Positions 1 through 15,500 of a stretch of DNA of 64,000 nt are shown in pieces. The notes beneath the pieces were generated by a model. It was not told the origin of the DNA. It was given only the letters and a program-made list of their open reading frames with translations, and did not search any database. Made by a program: the position numbers and the translations under genes. This stretch comes from Ptychodera flava (taxonomy: Eukaryota; Hemichordata; Enteropneusta; Ptychoderidae). The stretch is taken from positions 33,183,541-33,247,540 of the forward strand of contig NC_091931.1 of assembly GCF_041260155.1 (NCBI RefSeq). Reading direction: 5' to 3'. Numbering within the stretch: position 1 is the first letter of the stretch; the number at the start of each line of letters is the position of its first letter.

Positions 1-3000
1 ACATTTTTTTCAACCGGTAACTGTATTTACATTGCAGGAGTGCCCAGGTGATTGCAGACATGGAGAGACTTCATTTATTGATATGCCCTCGTCCTGACTC
101 TGGGTTTCATTTGATTAAGAAACATGACCCTAGCTCACCCATAAGAATGACACCTGTTTGAAATCTTGAGCATGAAACCATGTACTGTTATGCTACCATT
201 AGTAGGCACAGGGGTCATTTCATGCATGGCATGTCTGTAACTGTTGCTGCCAGCTGTAATGTAGTTTGGAGTGTCAAGAACCGTGTATTTTCTTTCCAAT
301 AGAATAGAAACTGACTGTAGTTACAATTTCGTTGTGTCGTCTGTAGGGGTCCCAACTCCACGACAGTAGAATGTTTGCTTGATTCACGAAAAAAGGTTCT
401 TTTCATTGAAATTCATGTCAAATACTTCCAATCTGATATCAAGTCATGCCAGTTTGAATGCCCAATGGTCTTGCACTTGACCTTCCAACTACTCTTTTCT
501 ACAAAGTACAACACACCATGCACCAGATGGAGTTACATGTAAACCACTGAAGCTGTGTCTGGACACAATCCTGAGGTGTAAAAATTGGAGGTTTGCCCAG
601 TCCATGCCCTGACCTTATCCGTACCTGTATTCACCAAATTGCAAAAAGTACACCGGCCCTCTCTTTAAGTCCTTTCTTGTGTCGTTTATCCAATTTTGTA
701 TTCAGTGCATAGTGTATGCACGCAATGGGAAGAGGACATACCTAATAAAGGGACCGTTGTATGCCCCTGTTTTGGAACCCTGGTAATCCCCCTACTGCTT
801 TCTATCACCATTGACTTTTTGTGTGTTGCTCACAATGAAAAAAGAGCTGCACTGAGTGATGTGGATGAGAAAAGCCTATTTATTTTGACATTTCCATCGG
901 TTTATGTCAGAATCTCTGACGTATCATCTCTCATACTCTTACTTTAACTTGAAGTAGACTCCAGAAGTTTTCATTCTTGTGGTTCACAGTTACATGTACA
1001 GGTGAGAAATGATCTCTGTTGTCAATAGGTAGGTGTGTCCTGTGAAGAGTGTGCTGCACTGCCTACTGCCAGCGACAAAGAGAGCAGTAAACTCTACTGG
1101 AGACCATTCTAGCTGCATTGTTTTGTCAGTCATATGGTAACATGCCCCACTTCATGTATTCAGATCCCTATCATGTAGAATTATTGATCTCAACCAAATC
1201 ATATAATTGAAGAACTATTATGTACATGTAGTTGTTTTCCTGTATATATGATTATGAAAAATTAACAATCATCGCATATTTGTAGTTGTCCATCCCCTCC
1301 ATTTTAGACGTTCTAGTACTTTCAAGTTTATTATGCGTCTGGCTTTTAATACTTGTCTGTCCAAGAATTCGAGTCCAGACAATGAGTATTCATGGAGTTG
1401 TAACTAAAAAGTATTGCAAATTTATGTTCTGAGCAAATGATCAAAGTGTTAACGTGCTATGCATGTGTGTATGCCTGACAGGTAAGAAGCATTGAATGCC
1501 TGTACAGGTAATAAAGCGGTTCACTCCCATTTCCCAGTAAACAGGTCCACAATCACCATGAGTTTAGGCCAAACCATGGTGGTCAACGGGTTAAACCTGC
1601 TATTGCAACTAAAGCAATGTTGCCATCCTAATGCGTATCCATGAATTTTACTGTTGGTTTGTCTCGCATTGTATGCCCTATTCAACTTCAAGTATTACAT
1701 GGTTCCATGTACCGGGCGTGCCCAAATTTAATAACTGTAGCATTTCAATGGACACAGTCAGTTTGCAGTTTACCAATGTGGAAGGAAAGGCAAATTAAAA
1801 CTTACTCTAGATTAGACACAAGTCAAAAGAAAAAATTAACATGTGGATTCACACGACAGATGCAATTATCAGGATATTAAAAGAACTGCAATGAAAAGGG
1901 TTAATTGTTATTGGCCCGTGCAACAATAATGTTTTTGCTTTTTTGCCCTAATTTCCATTTATTGGTGCCGACCGTACATGTACCGGTATTATAAGAGCAA
2001 TTGGCTTTAATATATCTATTATGTGAATAACAAGGTTAAGTCCTGTTAATATGTTTCTAATTGAAATTGAATTAAGATCAAAAGGGCATCTGATTTGTTG
2101 AGCTGTGATTACTGACATGCCAGCTCTAGCAGATTCCTAACATTACAGATGTGGATAGATACATGGCATGTTTGAATGTGTGTGTAAGGAATTTGTTTAT
2201 GGATGGGTCATATGTACAAATAAACAGAAATTCTTTAGTGTAAACAAGTCTACTGCATTGAGCAGAGCCCCGAGGTGATGGAGGAGTGATTGCTATTTTG
2301 GCTTCACAAGCTGGAACAAAAATGTCAATAGGATAATTTCCCAAAAGGTGTGTTCACTAAACATGAAATAATGCTGAAACTGGAGTTTGAAAATATAGGC
2401 TTTACTGATATTAAAAAAAGACCAGCTCAGAAACCAATTTTCCATATAGTACAGCCATCTTTATGTAAAATAGGGCCAGTAATTGTTCTCTCCCCTGTAG
2501 TAACCTTACTTATTATTACATCCACAAGCATGATCACTTTTCATCATACAGCACTTTCAAAAATCTAATAAACAAAATGGAAAAGCTTTATAGAAAGCAG
2601 AAGACTTCTCGGTTGGTGATGAAGTTGTAGTGTGACTGTCAGTTCTTCCGTTGCCTGCAAAATATGTAATGAATAATCCTATAATTAATGACTGTATATA
2701 AGACAAAAACTAGGCAGTCCAAGTTAAAATGTATATTCTAAGCGTTATTGTGAAGTTCCTCCTGGAATTGCTACAGGAACTTACAAAAAAGTGTCTGTAA
2801 TGAGCTCTGCTGTAACTTTGTATACATCAGTTTAAAGGAAACGGTCTTTATCAACAGAATATAACGGAACACTCACTCTCCTCATTTGATTTTAATAGCG
2901 GTAATGATGTTTCATATTAATGATAACATTGTGATGAACTACTCTACTGCATCATGAGACTTGTGTTGTTTGTTTCCACTGTTTCCATGTGGGTCGTAAG

Positions 3001-3039
3001 TCATTGCCTAGGGTGATGACCCCTTCCTGCAGTTGTCTT
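1..3039. other. Upstream intergenic (or distal 5') DNA
   Basis: AT-rich with only short, composition-poor open frames on both strands. Apart from repeat B at 1516-1592 and one TACCGGTA palindrome at 1981, I see nothing. It could hide noncoding first exons or enhancers. Confidence 0.4.
1516..1592. repeat. Dispersed short repeat family B, copy 1
   Basis: About 77 bp similar to 7751-7830: GGTTCAC-CCC-TTCCCA, ACAGGTCCACA, and GGCCAAACCATGGT in the same order. No coding content. Confidence 0.55.
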
Positions 3040-3428
3040 TAGCAGCTTGTAAGCGGGCATGAAATTCCTACCTAGACCTCACAGTTTCATTGGGCAAGGA
3101 TACAGTCATGGTATCCGCCCACACTGCGACTGCTGTCATACCGCCGTGGTGTCAGGTTGCAAACTATATCCTCACGTTTTGCTTTTCTGCAAAGACTGAT
3201 CGATGGCCTCTTGTATTTGATTGTGTGTACCCATGCATCCCTGCTCTGCTGCGTCCAGAGCCAATCATTAGGTGGCATTGGTCATCGCTGACTTCCCTGT
3301 TCAGTCTTTGCATCGCGTGTAGCAACCGTTGCATTCAGTCGTTGCGAGCTCTTGGACCGATGAGTTGTCAGACTAGTGGACGCTTCTGCTACAGCTGTCA
3401 GGACAGTTTGTCAACAAGTCGTGTCAGA
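3040..3428 (+). promoter_or_regulatory. CpG-richer putative promoter / 5' UTR of the MTUS-like gene
   Basis: From about 3040 to 3510 the sequence is clearly richer in G+C and CpG (about 20 CpGs in 3090-3510) than the AT-rich DNA on both sides. It ends in a plausible first coding exon. No TATA box stands out. The reading frame of the first exon is open back to about 3090 and contains further ATGs (3108, 3360), but their translation is Cys- and aromatic-rich and looks like noncoding DNA, so I treat it as 5' UTR. The transcription start cannot be placed from sequence alone. Confidence 0.4.
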
Positions 3429-3509
3429 ATGGGCAGTAACAGCATGGGTTTTGGCTTTGACGCAGAACTCTTGACTGTCCAGCGGCGGGAGTCAGCTAAA
3501 GCTAATCAG
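3429..3509 (+). CDS. Candidate first coding exon of the MTUS-like gene
   Basis: The ATG at 3429 sits in a strong Kozak setting (A at -3, G at +4) and opens [15 protein letters not shown] and a further 12 residues. The exon ends at CAG|GTTAGG with the donor at 3510, in phase 0, which is the phase needed by the exon starting at 17220. The CpG-rich setting supports a first exon. In-frame ATGs at 3108 and 3360 are alternatives but have poorer context or an implausible translation. The link across the 13.7-kb intron is inferred from phase only; another small exon or a different first exon could exist. Confidence 0.5.
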
Positions 3510-6500
3510 GTTAGGCAATATACAGAAGTACTTTGTAATCTACCCACCCAAGCAAAATACCAGCACTTCACATGCAAGGGTCCATTTTTCAAGTTTATAT
3601 CAGATGCTTTTGGTTATTGATATGCAAAGCAAAGTTTGCCATCATTTGAATATTGAGGACTAGTTCCTCTGCAAATGATGATCATGCAGAATTCCCTTGC
3701 AGAACACAATGCCCTGTGCATATGTTGCAGATAATGTATGTCATATACGGTACTTGTAGTCCCGGCTTGTAGTACCGTATTGTTATTCTTTCTCACTGTA
3801 AGCCTAATGTGGGTCAAATTTTAATCATTATTGGTGAAACATAAGCATTATCTCATTAATTACGTACTAGATAATTCCAACAAGCAGTCTAGATTGGTTT
3901 TCTTGGACATGGATGGTTATTGTAATATGCAGTTTTCACGTGACCTATACTTACCGGTAGTATTGTTGCATTTTGGGGAGGGGGTTATCAGTTTTCATTC
4001 ATAGAAGTTTTACCGTGCAAAAAAGAACAAATAATGTAATTAGCTAAACAGGACTCAGACATTCAACTTTCAAATTTGCAAGTTCATTTGCATTTCAGAA
4101 GTATACAGGAAAGTAAACTAGCAAGCTCCTTTTACATGTAATTGGTTATATTTAGAACAGGATGTTTGTCAAAACAGAGTGAAGACTGCACGCTGTGTGG
4201 CATTAAAATCACATATGTTTGATCCGAATCTCCATACACTTCCCATGGATTGTTAGGTTTTAATTACTTAATTAATCCCAAATTTTAGCAAGTCATTGGT
4301 TAAGAATCTTCTTCACAATGATAATCAGCGATACTTAATTTCCAGTCGTCAAGCATATTGCTTCTTTTTCATGCTGACAATGCACAGAATCAGAATCACC
4401 AGTTTACTTTTGCTATCATATATTAGAGTTTGAACTTCACATTTCTAGGCGAAATTAGGAGCTTTTTTCACATTTGTGTACCTCAGTATTCCTGAATTTG
4501 TAGAGAACCTAGAGTTGACAAATGGCATCTTTCTTTGACCTATAGTCCAAATATGGACCAAATAAGAAATGTGATCAAAATGGTGCATTTGGGAAACCGT
4601 TTTACTTTATAGTAGTAAATATATAAACAGTACTAATATACAATTGCACACACAGATAAAAAGTAAAACCTTTAAATGTGACTATATTTTTTAAGAATTA
4701 CATGTTCTTGATTCAAAAATTGAAATCACAAAAAGCATTTAGTTTATGAATTCTACAGTATATCCAAATGGCCATTAGACAGGTGTAGTAATTAAAAGTA
4801 CTGTTTTAATCTGAGTTTCTTATTTTTGTCAACAAACCATCTGCATGAATCAAATGGTTTTGTCATTCAACATTTTACAAAGTTATACTTTTTGAAGTAT
4901 CCGTTTCAGAGCAGTATTCAAAATAGCTGCCATCCCTGTGTTAACTCCATGGGGAAAATATACTTTTCAATTTTCGAAAAACTAAGATGGCGAAAAGTTT
5001 TCTTACTCCAAGAGCTTTAAAATGAATCCCCCATGAATGGTACTTCAGACAAGAAATGCAAAAAGACTGAGAGTCCAAATATCCTTCTCTGAGGCACATT
5101 CTGCCTTTAATGCAATTTTCACTCAGGGAATGTCGCTGTGGGAAGTCCAGGTATGGATTTAAGGAAAATCCCATCGCAGATGGAAAGCATCAGGATGGTT
5201 TTATGACTTGTTGATGCCTAAGCTCTGAAGGATGGTGGTCCATACAATCAGATGATAAGCCTTTTCTTGAGAGGATGGGAGGTCTTGCAACTGATGACCA
5301 AAGATGGCCGTGTTTTTGTAACAGCGCAGTATCTCTGATGACCAGGTCACTGTTCCTAGATTTATATCCAGGCCTAATGTTTGATACACTTTCCAAGGTG
5401 ACTGGACAAGTGGTGTCATAAATCAGTGAAAAATTCAGTCCTTTTATACCCATGGCCGCCTGGCCTGCCCTACACTGTAGCTTTCAAGGTAACAGTTGAC
5501 AGCTGATCTTATAAATCATCAAAATTAAGTACAGGTTTAGCTGCCTGGAATACTCAATCTTAGAATTATTTCTCAAGTTATGTGTATTATTCAATGATAA
5601 TTGAATGTTTGCCATATTGTTTCACTTCTCTGACAAGTGGCATGTAACCAATTCTACATTGGAAGTGGTCATGCCCTTCCTTGATTACCCACAATGCAGT
5701 GGTCTGATGACTTCTGTATCTGAAGCTGAGGTTTCTGTCCTTTCCAGACCAGTCAAACCTTTCTGTCAGCCCATATATTTTGCATTGTTCTTATGTATAT
5801 GGAATTCTATCCCATAATTTGATAGAAGCTGAGGTTTACCTTTCCTTCTGTCGTTAATACCATTTACACATTTTGCCTCATGATGATATCGATATATCCT
5901 GCCTTATTTTTTCTTATACAGATCCTTCACCCCCACTCAGCTTTTTGCCAGTTTTGGGCAATATCAGTCAACAGATTATAAATTAGTGCATTAACTTTCC
6001 ATTGTGATTTCTGCAGCAACAGTAACAAAGGCGATTGAATTGTGACAAATGACTTGAGTGTATGGCAAAAAACAAGACAGACTTGCCGCCCTCATCATTC
6101 AAAGAAAGTGATAATGATAAATGCATAGGCCTGTTCATTCATGGTTTGCCTCATCCATAATGGTCATGACCAGTCTGTGTCAAGAATACCATAATCCTTA
6201 TCAAGTATGGTCGTGCCATTATTTCTGGTTGTTGCTTATTGAACAAAGAGAATGCAAAGGAATACAAATATTAGTCATAGTTCATGATGCAGGTCATGCA
6301 GCTTTGATCCATATTTAACAGGTCAAAAGCTTTATTCTAACATCTGGATAACACCAGTACAAGCCAGATCCACAGTATGATCATAGGGGCTAGAGCCACT
6401 TCCCGCTAAGTCAGCACATGTTTAGGTTTTATTCTGACTACTGCACATTTTACCAGTATCTAGTTTATGCCTAGTCCATCGCAGTACTTATCTGGTGATG

Positions 6501-9500
6501 TCATTGTATATACGTACCTTGGACAGTCAGTCTTTCTCGGGAAGTTGCAAGCAAGCAAACATGGGCATGCACTTACAGAAACCCGACAATTGTAGGATTG
6601 ATGAATGCATGGCCCGGCTGTAGTATTTAGTGATTAAACTAACTCTTCTTGATCCACATCTGCAAAGTACAGGAATAATATAGTGCACTTGCAACTTGAC
6701 CCGATATTTCATACAGTTAACTGCTTGATTCAGTTGGCATTGTGTGTGTGGAAGTAACAGAAGTTACTTTCTTCTGGTAAATATGCAAGCAATCCGACAA
6801 TATTGGTAATTTTTGTTCTCATATGATCAAATAAACAGTGAAGGACCAGGACTCATAATTCTGTAATACCGGTATTTATTAACAAGAACCATGTGATATT
6901 TTAACGGAAATTTATTTAGGCCATTAACATAGCTGCTCTGAAGTAAGTACGCACTGTTATAAAGTATCAATCAGAGATTTTGAGTAGGCTAATTGACGGG
7001 TTAGACTACATGTTGTGGTTACAGCTATAGACTTTCACAACTAAAATTTGGTTGGAAGTTAGTGTTTTTTTATGAAAAGTTTGATCTCTGAAGTATTAAA
7101 CATTATTTTATTTGGCCAGGATTTTCATTTTCCAATTTCACCAGCAATTTACACATCAGTGACAGAAAATTTGGAAATCACCATTCCTTCAACTTCATTT
7201 AGTGTGGTCAATTTTTCATTGAACTACAAAAGACAATACAAGTGTATAATGTTTTACTCACAAATGTGAGGTGTTACTTTCAGGATAAATAACTGCATTC
7301 AAATTGCCTTATCAATAAAACTCACTGTGACACTTCTAATTTATAGAGAGGCAATTTCCATGCTGTTTTACAGTAGTAGGAATTTTATGATGACTTGATC
7401 GTTGCTATGTAGAATTTTAGGAATATATACAATGAGATAGAATGTAGTATTTATACTGTTAAAGACTCAGTGTATCATTTGCAACCAATCCCACAAAATA
7501 CCAATTCTCATTTTCTCAGCCAGCCATCATTGTTAGATCTTTGACTGTTTGGACAGTGAGATCTGGCTATTTAACAAACAAATAAACAAATGAATGAAAA
7601 TGAGAAGAAAGACTGTAGGTCAGGTCAGCCTTGCAACTTTTGTATATTCTGTAACAAGTCTGCAAGATAGACTACTGGTAAATAAACACATTACACTATA
7701 AGATGGATTGATTTAAAATATCACACTATAGCTAGGATACACTGATTTAACCTGTTCACCCCCGATTCCCAATAGACAGGTCCACACTAGCCCTGGATAA
7801 CAATAGGCTTGGGCCAAACCATGGTAGACAAGGTGGTAGACTATAATACTATACGCCATTACTGATTAGCCATTTGCCTGATAGGATAAGTGGGAAAGTT
7901 GGGTGATAAAACAAGAAGATTGGCAATGCCCAGATCAAAATTGATTCATCACAGCTGTGTTCTTGGTGCTAAATCCCAAGAATGTCTGGCCCGATTTGAC
8001 AGCGGGTCTATGTGAGAACTTCATAAAAATGATTAATTAGGTGTTTTTGAGCTTCAATGTGCAATCTGACCCTAGTTGATTTGGCCGTGCATACAGAGTT
8101 TCATCAAACTGATGGTACAATCTGGCTACTCAAGGCAGAGAGGCACTATTCAATTACAGCTGTAATCACCAGAAATTCAGAAAGGTGATATTCCTGAGAG
8201 TCACCAAAGGCTTGGTTAATGGAATCACAGACAAGTCTGTGGTGGAATGAGGTGTTGACAGGGCTGAGAGAAAATTTCTGTAGTTGTAGGAATCAATGCT
8301 GGCTACACCAATCTATCAGATATGTTGGAAAATTGAAAAGGAATTGCAGCTTGGATGTATATAGCAACATCGATGTAATACCTTGGTAATTTCATCTCAG
8401 AATCAATTTGTCCTTTATGTCCAAATGATTAAATCTTCTGCCTCTGGGCTCTGCAACATTGTTGGCATGGAACATAATATCATTATCTTCATCAGCACTC
8501 GTATTTTTGCTTGCCTCATCAGGAGAAAATTTTTCTGAGCAATTGAAGTGTGTAATTTCTAAATTGGTCCGCTACCTTCATTGCCTCCCATTTGTGAGTG
8601 GAGCAAAAAAGCTTCTTTGATAGAAGTCAAGAACCTACTAATCCTATGTTGCAAATACTGCAAGCTTATAAAACTACCCTTAAAAAACACACTGGCCAGG
8701 TTCTGTCCTCACTATTTTATATGTGCACTATATTTCTTCTGTTGTTATCCAACAACACACACATGTTGGGCGCAAGCTGGCCTTGTCCCACTAAGAATCA
8801 TCCACATTCTTCAAAACCTGTAGATTAGCCGAATAGCGGGCATTGCTATAAGCACAGCCTGCAGGCACACATCGGCCTAAACTTTCAAGGGTGAATTTCA
8901 CATCAATCATCTAATACGTGTCACTCTGAACTATTTTTTCAAAAATGTTCATGTTTTTTGTTGATGCCGCATTAATAAATTTCATCGTGCATGAAGTTCG
9001 GCGTGATTAGAGGAAAGCGGCCTGCCGTACTGAATAATGCAGATCAGTGGTTGCCCTAGTATTCCTGGCATTCACAATTTATTTCTACAGAGTGCTGACC
9101 ATGGGAACTTTGCCAATATTGCAATACTATGCCAATTAAGCTATCTGTCCACAAGTTGTGAATATTGATTGTTTATCTGGAAGTATTTTGATCTGGAAAT
9201 CATAGAGTAATACATTATACTTTATCTGTATTTCAGAAAAAAACTGCACAAATATTTGAGACTAATAGATGAAATTCAGGTCACATGATGGTCCACCTTT
9301 AGGGGAGATATCAATACATGTAATACAAAATCTCTTTATACCATCACCAGAATTGTTGGGCAATTGATATTAAAGTATGATGTACAGGTTGGTGAGCTTG
9401 AGTTAGTCAGAAAAGAACCAGGAAGTTAGTCAGTCAGTAAGAAACTCCAGCCATCTTTGAGTCACACAGTCTATACATAAGCAGTTTGCATCACTGAAGA

Positions 9501-12500
9501 CCAATCAAAATTTGTGTCAGCCATAAGCAGGCAACGTACCTTATGAGATTCAGGATGTGAAATGGCCAGTCACTCAACATGCAATATCATTTGAGAAACT
9601 GTTAATAACCCAATTATGAATGTAACTTGCTATCCATCCGGTGGCTGAGCAGATCATTTACTGAATAGTTTATCAACTAGTCACTGATATTTGTCTAGAT
9701 TAGCCCACAATTGTCACTTATCTCTTGTCTAATTATTCCAATAAAAATTGCAACTAAATCAGTCACTCAAAGTTCAAACCTCACCTTAGTATGAACTGTT
9801 TGATTTGGTTTGCAACTTACACATCTGATTCTTTATTTGTCCTGTTTGGGCATACCGGTATGTTGTGGTTTGGCAAGGCAATCACTCTTCAAGTACACGT
9901 TCACACCACTATCAATGTGAGAAGACTTTTCTGAAATTTTCCATTTAGATATTATAACTAGTCCATAGATTTGAGGCAAGTCTAATGTACATCATGATCG
10001 TATCCCTCCAATTCTTAATCAGTTTGGATATGTGGATTGCCAACTAATATTTTTTGTAAATCAGAGAAATTCTTGCCATCACCGTGAACCACACTGTCCA
10101 AAGCTCAACAGCCCAGTGATCCAGAGTGAAGTTGATGGAGTTGAACAAGCCCAATAAACATTCCATTCATTCCTTACACGATCTTGTCATCATATAATTC
10201 AGCCATAATTGAAGCCATTTAACCCAACCACAAGCAAATTATTGAGAATCGCCAAATAAGTGCCTCTGTACCACAGATGAATTTATGTGATGAAGGATCA
10301 ATTGGTATCTGATAGAGCATCTCAGTTTTTGGACCTGATCAAACTCATTGTCATTATTCCATTCTACGGTCACACTTGGTGCTCACTTATCAATATCAAC
10401 ACTGCCATGTGTAACATTCTTCAAAATATTAGGCCTGGCGTTTTGTCAGTGCAGTTTCTTCCCATGACCTTAAAAAAATAGTACAATAGCGTACATGCAA
10501 CCTTTCCTGTAGTAGTGTTAATGTTCAGAGTGACTCCAAAATAAAGTTTCAGATATCACAAGTGGCCATCTCAATGTACAACATTTTGTCCGTTGAGAAC
10601 AGAAAGTCTGCAGATATTGGCTGCTATCGATTGAGTTGTATATATAACATCAGTGCCTGGGTCATACAGGCATTATATGTGTGTCTGTGTCATCATCTTG
10701 TGCTTTTTCAATATCCGTTTGGCAATTCTCCAAGAAAGTAAGCTGCAAAAAAATAGCTTTGAGCTTTGCGTCAACCACAATTGTATCAATTTTCGCAGAT
10801 GGTAACATCATCAAGTCCACCAGATTCCTCTTTTAAGTGCAATAATTGCTGATGTGAAGATTGTGCAAGATTAAATCCCGTGAGGTTAAACGTGATACAC
10901 AAACCATATGAAGTCAAATTTCATGAAGTAAATGCCCTCATACAGCCTGCATTTTACAACTGCTGCACTTATGTTTTCATGGATTGTTGTCACTTGCAAG
11001 ACTGGAATTGGTTTGGATTGGAATATTTGCAATAATTTATTTCATTCCTCTGCAAGTAATCCTGTCTGAAACCCCTTTTTCTTGTATTGACTTAAAATTT
11101 GTACATGGAACTATGTGAGCTCTGAAATAAATTACAGTGATGTTGCTCAAAATGTGCTGAATATGCACATTGCGAATTATGTCTGTGAATTTATAAATGA
11201 AGTGTTGTCGATAACCTAGAGAACGGTTCTGAGACTCAGAGAATCAATTTCACCAGGTATTAATGGAACAAAACATTTTTCACACTTTCCACTACTACCA
11301 ATATCGTAGAACCCAATTTCCTTATCAATTATCTATGTTCAATATTGTTGTTTGCATATCATAGGGTTTACAGCTTCTGAATCTTGACTGAAGGCTCATC
11401 AGTTCAAGAGAGTTTTTGTATTTGGACATTTTGTAAAGTGCCCACAATGCAATGATAGATAAGTTTGACACTAGTAATTACCCTCGTATATTCAAGATGC
11501 TTCACTGTCAAAACAAATTTTAAACATTTGTACTCAACTTTCCACCAGGGAATAAGTGATCTGTGAAAAACTGATAATTATTTACTTCATGGTTTGTACA
11601 ATCACAGTATGTATCAGTGCAAGCAATATTCCCACCATTATCATTGCAGACTGCTTTGAAACAAGATCATCAGCTGCTAGTAGTATAATAATTTTATCCA
11701 TCTCCTTTGTCAAGATAATCCTCTTATGAGTGGCAGGACAAGTGTTTAAAGTCCCTGTATTTGCCATGATAACAGTAAATTGATGTAATATGTATACCTA
11801 ACAGTTTAATTATATGAACATTATGTGCACATAAATTTTATCTTAAGTGTTAATTATGAGTTATGTATGATGAACCAAACCACAGACGATAAAGATAAAT
11901 GTTCGGTTAATAGTCATTTCCCAAATCTGTTGCTCACTAAATTCGATATACTGGTATAAATGTCCTGAGGTTTACTGTCAGACTTTGGTCTTGCAGTGTG
12001 GGAATACTGTTTATTAGGAAAAGATGTCGTCACATTCCATTTTCCCCCAAGAGTTGATCTCCTTTCCATCTGGACCCAGTAATAATCTGGGTTAATCTTT
12101 CCAGGTCAGTTATCATGTGTGGCAGCAGAGTTTAGAGTTACTTTCTCTCTGTCTCAAGAGAGATAGAAACTACCAAACCTGGTAAATGTATGTGGTCTTT
12201 ATGTAACGATTACAGCACTGTGGTGGTATTGATTTAAAGATATTGATCAGTAGTTTTTATAGCCCTTAATCTACTTTAAATGCATGGCTGTTAACATATT
12301 GACCCATGGCATATTGACCCATGGCATATTGAAGAGCATATTGTTTTTATAATCACTGAAATGTCTGTGTGGCATTATCATCACATACTACATGTTGTTC
12401 TATAAAGGTGTAAAATTTTCAAGTAGTTCAGAGATTTAGTGCAAGACAGTGCACATAGGGGATCAGACTTGTAGAAACAGTTGCAGGACACCAGTGTACC

Positions 12501-15500
12501 GGTAATTGGTACTTTTCTGTATCATAATGCTGTACATATATGTTTTGTCGTAAACGACATCTTGGGTCACAAACCAATTTTGGAATACGCATTCAAAGAA
12601 AAAAGTATACAGGGCCAGCACTCAGTGCATTAGTAAGTGTTGATATGATTGATTAGTGCCTTGTTAACCAACAGATCAGTGTGTGTCAGTTTTATATTAA
12701 TCTAACACCTGAAACAGATGTTAGACAATAATTTCATCCAATACCTTAACACACACACAGCCCATCTTTTCTCTTTAGATAAATCTTATTGAAAATCACT
12801 TGTTTCTTAAAAACTAGCAAAAATAATTATGAACCTATGAACAATTTACTGGTATTTCTTATTCACATTTTGAGCTTTTAAACATTGATAGAGTTCAAAA
12901 ATGGACACAACATACATGCAAGAAGGGGAATGGAATATATGTATCATTGACCACAAGAGGCAGGGGTAGTTTTAAATGTAACTTCTTTTTAGTGAAGAAT
13001 TCCAATGCATTGAATCCCAGTGTCTCTAAAATGTTATAGTTCTGTGAATTTTAAGCTTTTGAAGAAGGAATTAATATAATAATTGCTGCATCCTATAACT
13101 TAGTCTGTGAAATATATACATGCAGTATGATGTACGCACTATCCACAGTGCAGTGTATGAAAATGTGTTATCTATGATCGTTGTCAAAATGACAATATAA
13201 GATATCTCCTAGAGATTTGGTTTATAACAAAGTCACATTGGTTAGTGTTGCTTTCTGACAAGGAATAGAAGTAATATATGTACATATTTTAGTGTTTGTT
13301 TTTTAAGGAATATATGTACACAGAGGAACAGAATATCCCTTTTCCTGCCAAGTCCATATTTCACCACCAGGTCAAGATGGTTAAAATTAATGAAACACAA
13401 CGTATTCCATATGAATAACATAATTCTGTACATTTGAAGGCTGTCGAAAACATAATACTGTAAAGTTTATTTTTTTTGGACAAAAGATGCTATAACATAC
13501 CAAGCCAAGTGGGTGAAAATACGTCATGTTTTGGCTCAATACTGCTTTTTACTGACTTGGCTGATGGGGAAGTGATACAGTTATTACTGTCTGGCAGGAA
13601 AGGGATATACACAATAGAATAGAAGAAATATATATATACATTTAAGTGTTTTTAATATTGTCCTGTAGTTTAGTGTGGTTGGCTTTTGTCTGTTTTGTAA
13701 ATTTTTTTTGGTCTTATGGACGGTTTTTAACCAGTCTGAAATAAAGTGAATAATAATAATAAAATGAATAATATGACTAGTACAAATCATGCGTAACATT
13801 TAGTTGTTTTATTTGCATAGTCTTCAAATAAAAAATAAAAATTTATCAGAATTTGATTATCTGACGGCAATACAGCTATTGTCAGTATAGAAATAGAACA
13901 GAAAAACAGATGTCAAAGCTAAAATGTCCCCAAAAGCAAAACCTTTTGTCATTTGACAAATTTTGTAAAAATGATTCCCACATCCAAATTATAATAAATT
14001 AGTGGAAATAGGACATCTAGAGTCTCTGAGACTATGATTCAGAACACGAATTCAACATTTTCCAGTTGCTGACTGACCTCTTTCTCATATATCCTTATTG
14101 ACAAGAGAATAATTGAAGAATATGATTTATTTGGCTTTCACATTCAACATTTCCCCTGGTTTATTGCCTTTTGATGATTGCTGAGAATGAGAATGAATTG
14201 AGAGATATTCACTTTATGTGTCAGACACTCTGTCTATTGTATCATTCTTTATCATTGTGAATTTAAATTGTTCACTGGCAAGTCTTTATTTCTCAGACCT
14301 CTCTTTTATGTTCCAAATTAAACACATTCAAGTTGATTTTACAAATTTTCTTCATTGGAAATTGTTATAATTCTCATGGATAAAATTTCATGATCAGTGC
14401 ATACTTTTAAAAAAACATGAGCCATTGAAATTGCATGCCATTTGAATATTTTGTTCTCTAGTGATGTTCTGTTTTTCCAATGATGTAATATTGACAGCAA
14501 TCAACATTTTAATCATTGATGACTTAAGTTATATAAAACTGTATTTTTGACAAAATATTTTTGGGCAATACGAAGTTATTCTATTGAGTAGCATCTTAAA
14601 AAAATACTTCAATTGCACATGGATATGAAATGATAATATTTCATGAGTAATTAGCATGTCAAGTTGATTTCAGATGTGTACCTTGTGAGTTCAAAATGAT
14701 AAGTAAATTACAGAAATGATGTAATTCCGTGTTTTTTTCATACCTGGGTACTTCATCTTTGTAAAGGAGAACCCTGGGAGATTTTCATAATATCTTAGCG
14801 TCAGATCCAGGGCACCTTGAGATATTTCTTGAAAAAATAATTCTATAACTTGAGGGAAAATACTGACCTGGACAACAGTTATTACTATACAGCCATCATA
14901 GTGAGCGCGATGTACAGGGTAGTGCAAAATAACATAGTAATCTCCTTGGCAGACATTGCCTCATTTAATAGTGCATCAATGTTGACATGACAATTTACTG
15001 CGAAGGATGATGGGATGTATATGTACTTGTGCTAGGTAATAAGCAGAACATGTGATTTTAATTGCAAATATTGCAGGTGACATGCGTTTATAGTTATACC
15101 ATGGAGAAGCTGCGTGTAGACTCCCTATGCTTCGGCTAATCTTTTCAATTGATAGAGCTATACAGCAGACATGCTAGTCAAGATTTGATTTCTATATGCA
15201 AGTCATGTGCAGTGGCTGAATGTGAAATTGTGTCCTGCATATGCTCATGTATGTATAGCAGCTCACATCGCGTCTTGATACCTATATTGGTTGGGTGTTG
15301 CCCTCACTTATAGCTTTGCTACATATTCAAATCTCGCAAAACTGACGTTCATCAAAATTTTTCAAGGTCAGTGAAATTTTTGATGATTTTTTTAGCATCA
15401 CCATTTTGGGAGACGTCACACTTTCCAGTTTAGTTTCCTGTGATATCAGTGTTCTTCTCAAATGTCTTAACACTTTTCTGTGTGATTTTCTCACCGAGTA

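Noticed and set aside
3090-3428. Open frame upstream of the proposed start as extra N-terminal protein
   Set aside because: It is open, but the translation is Cys/Trp/aromatic-rich and unlike the rest of the protein; the best Kozak context is at 3429. Kept as 5' UTR, with doubt.
5190-5453. Two overlapping minus-strand frames as a small gene
   Set aside because: No conserved motif, no splice support, and both frames are equally open, typical of noncoding DNA.
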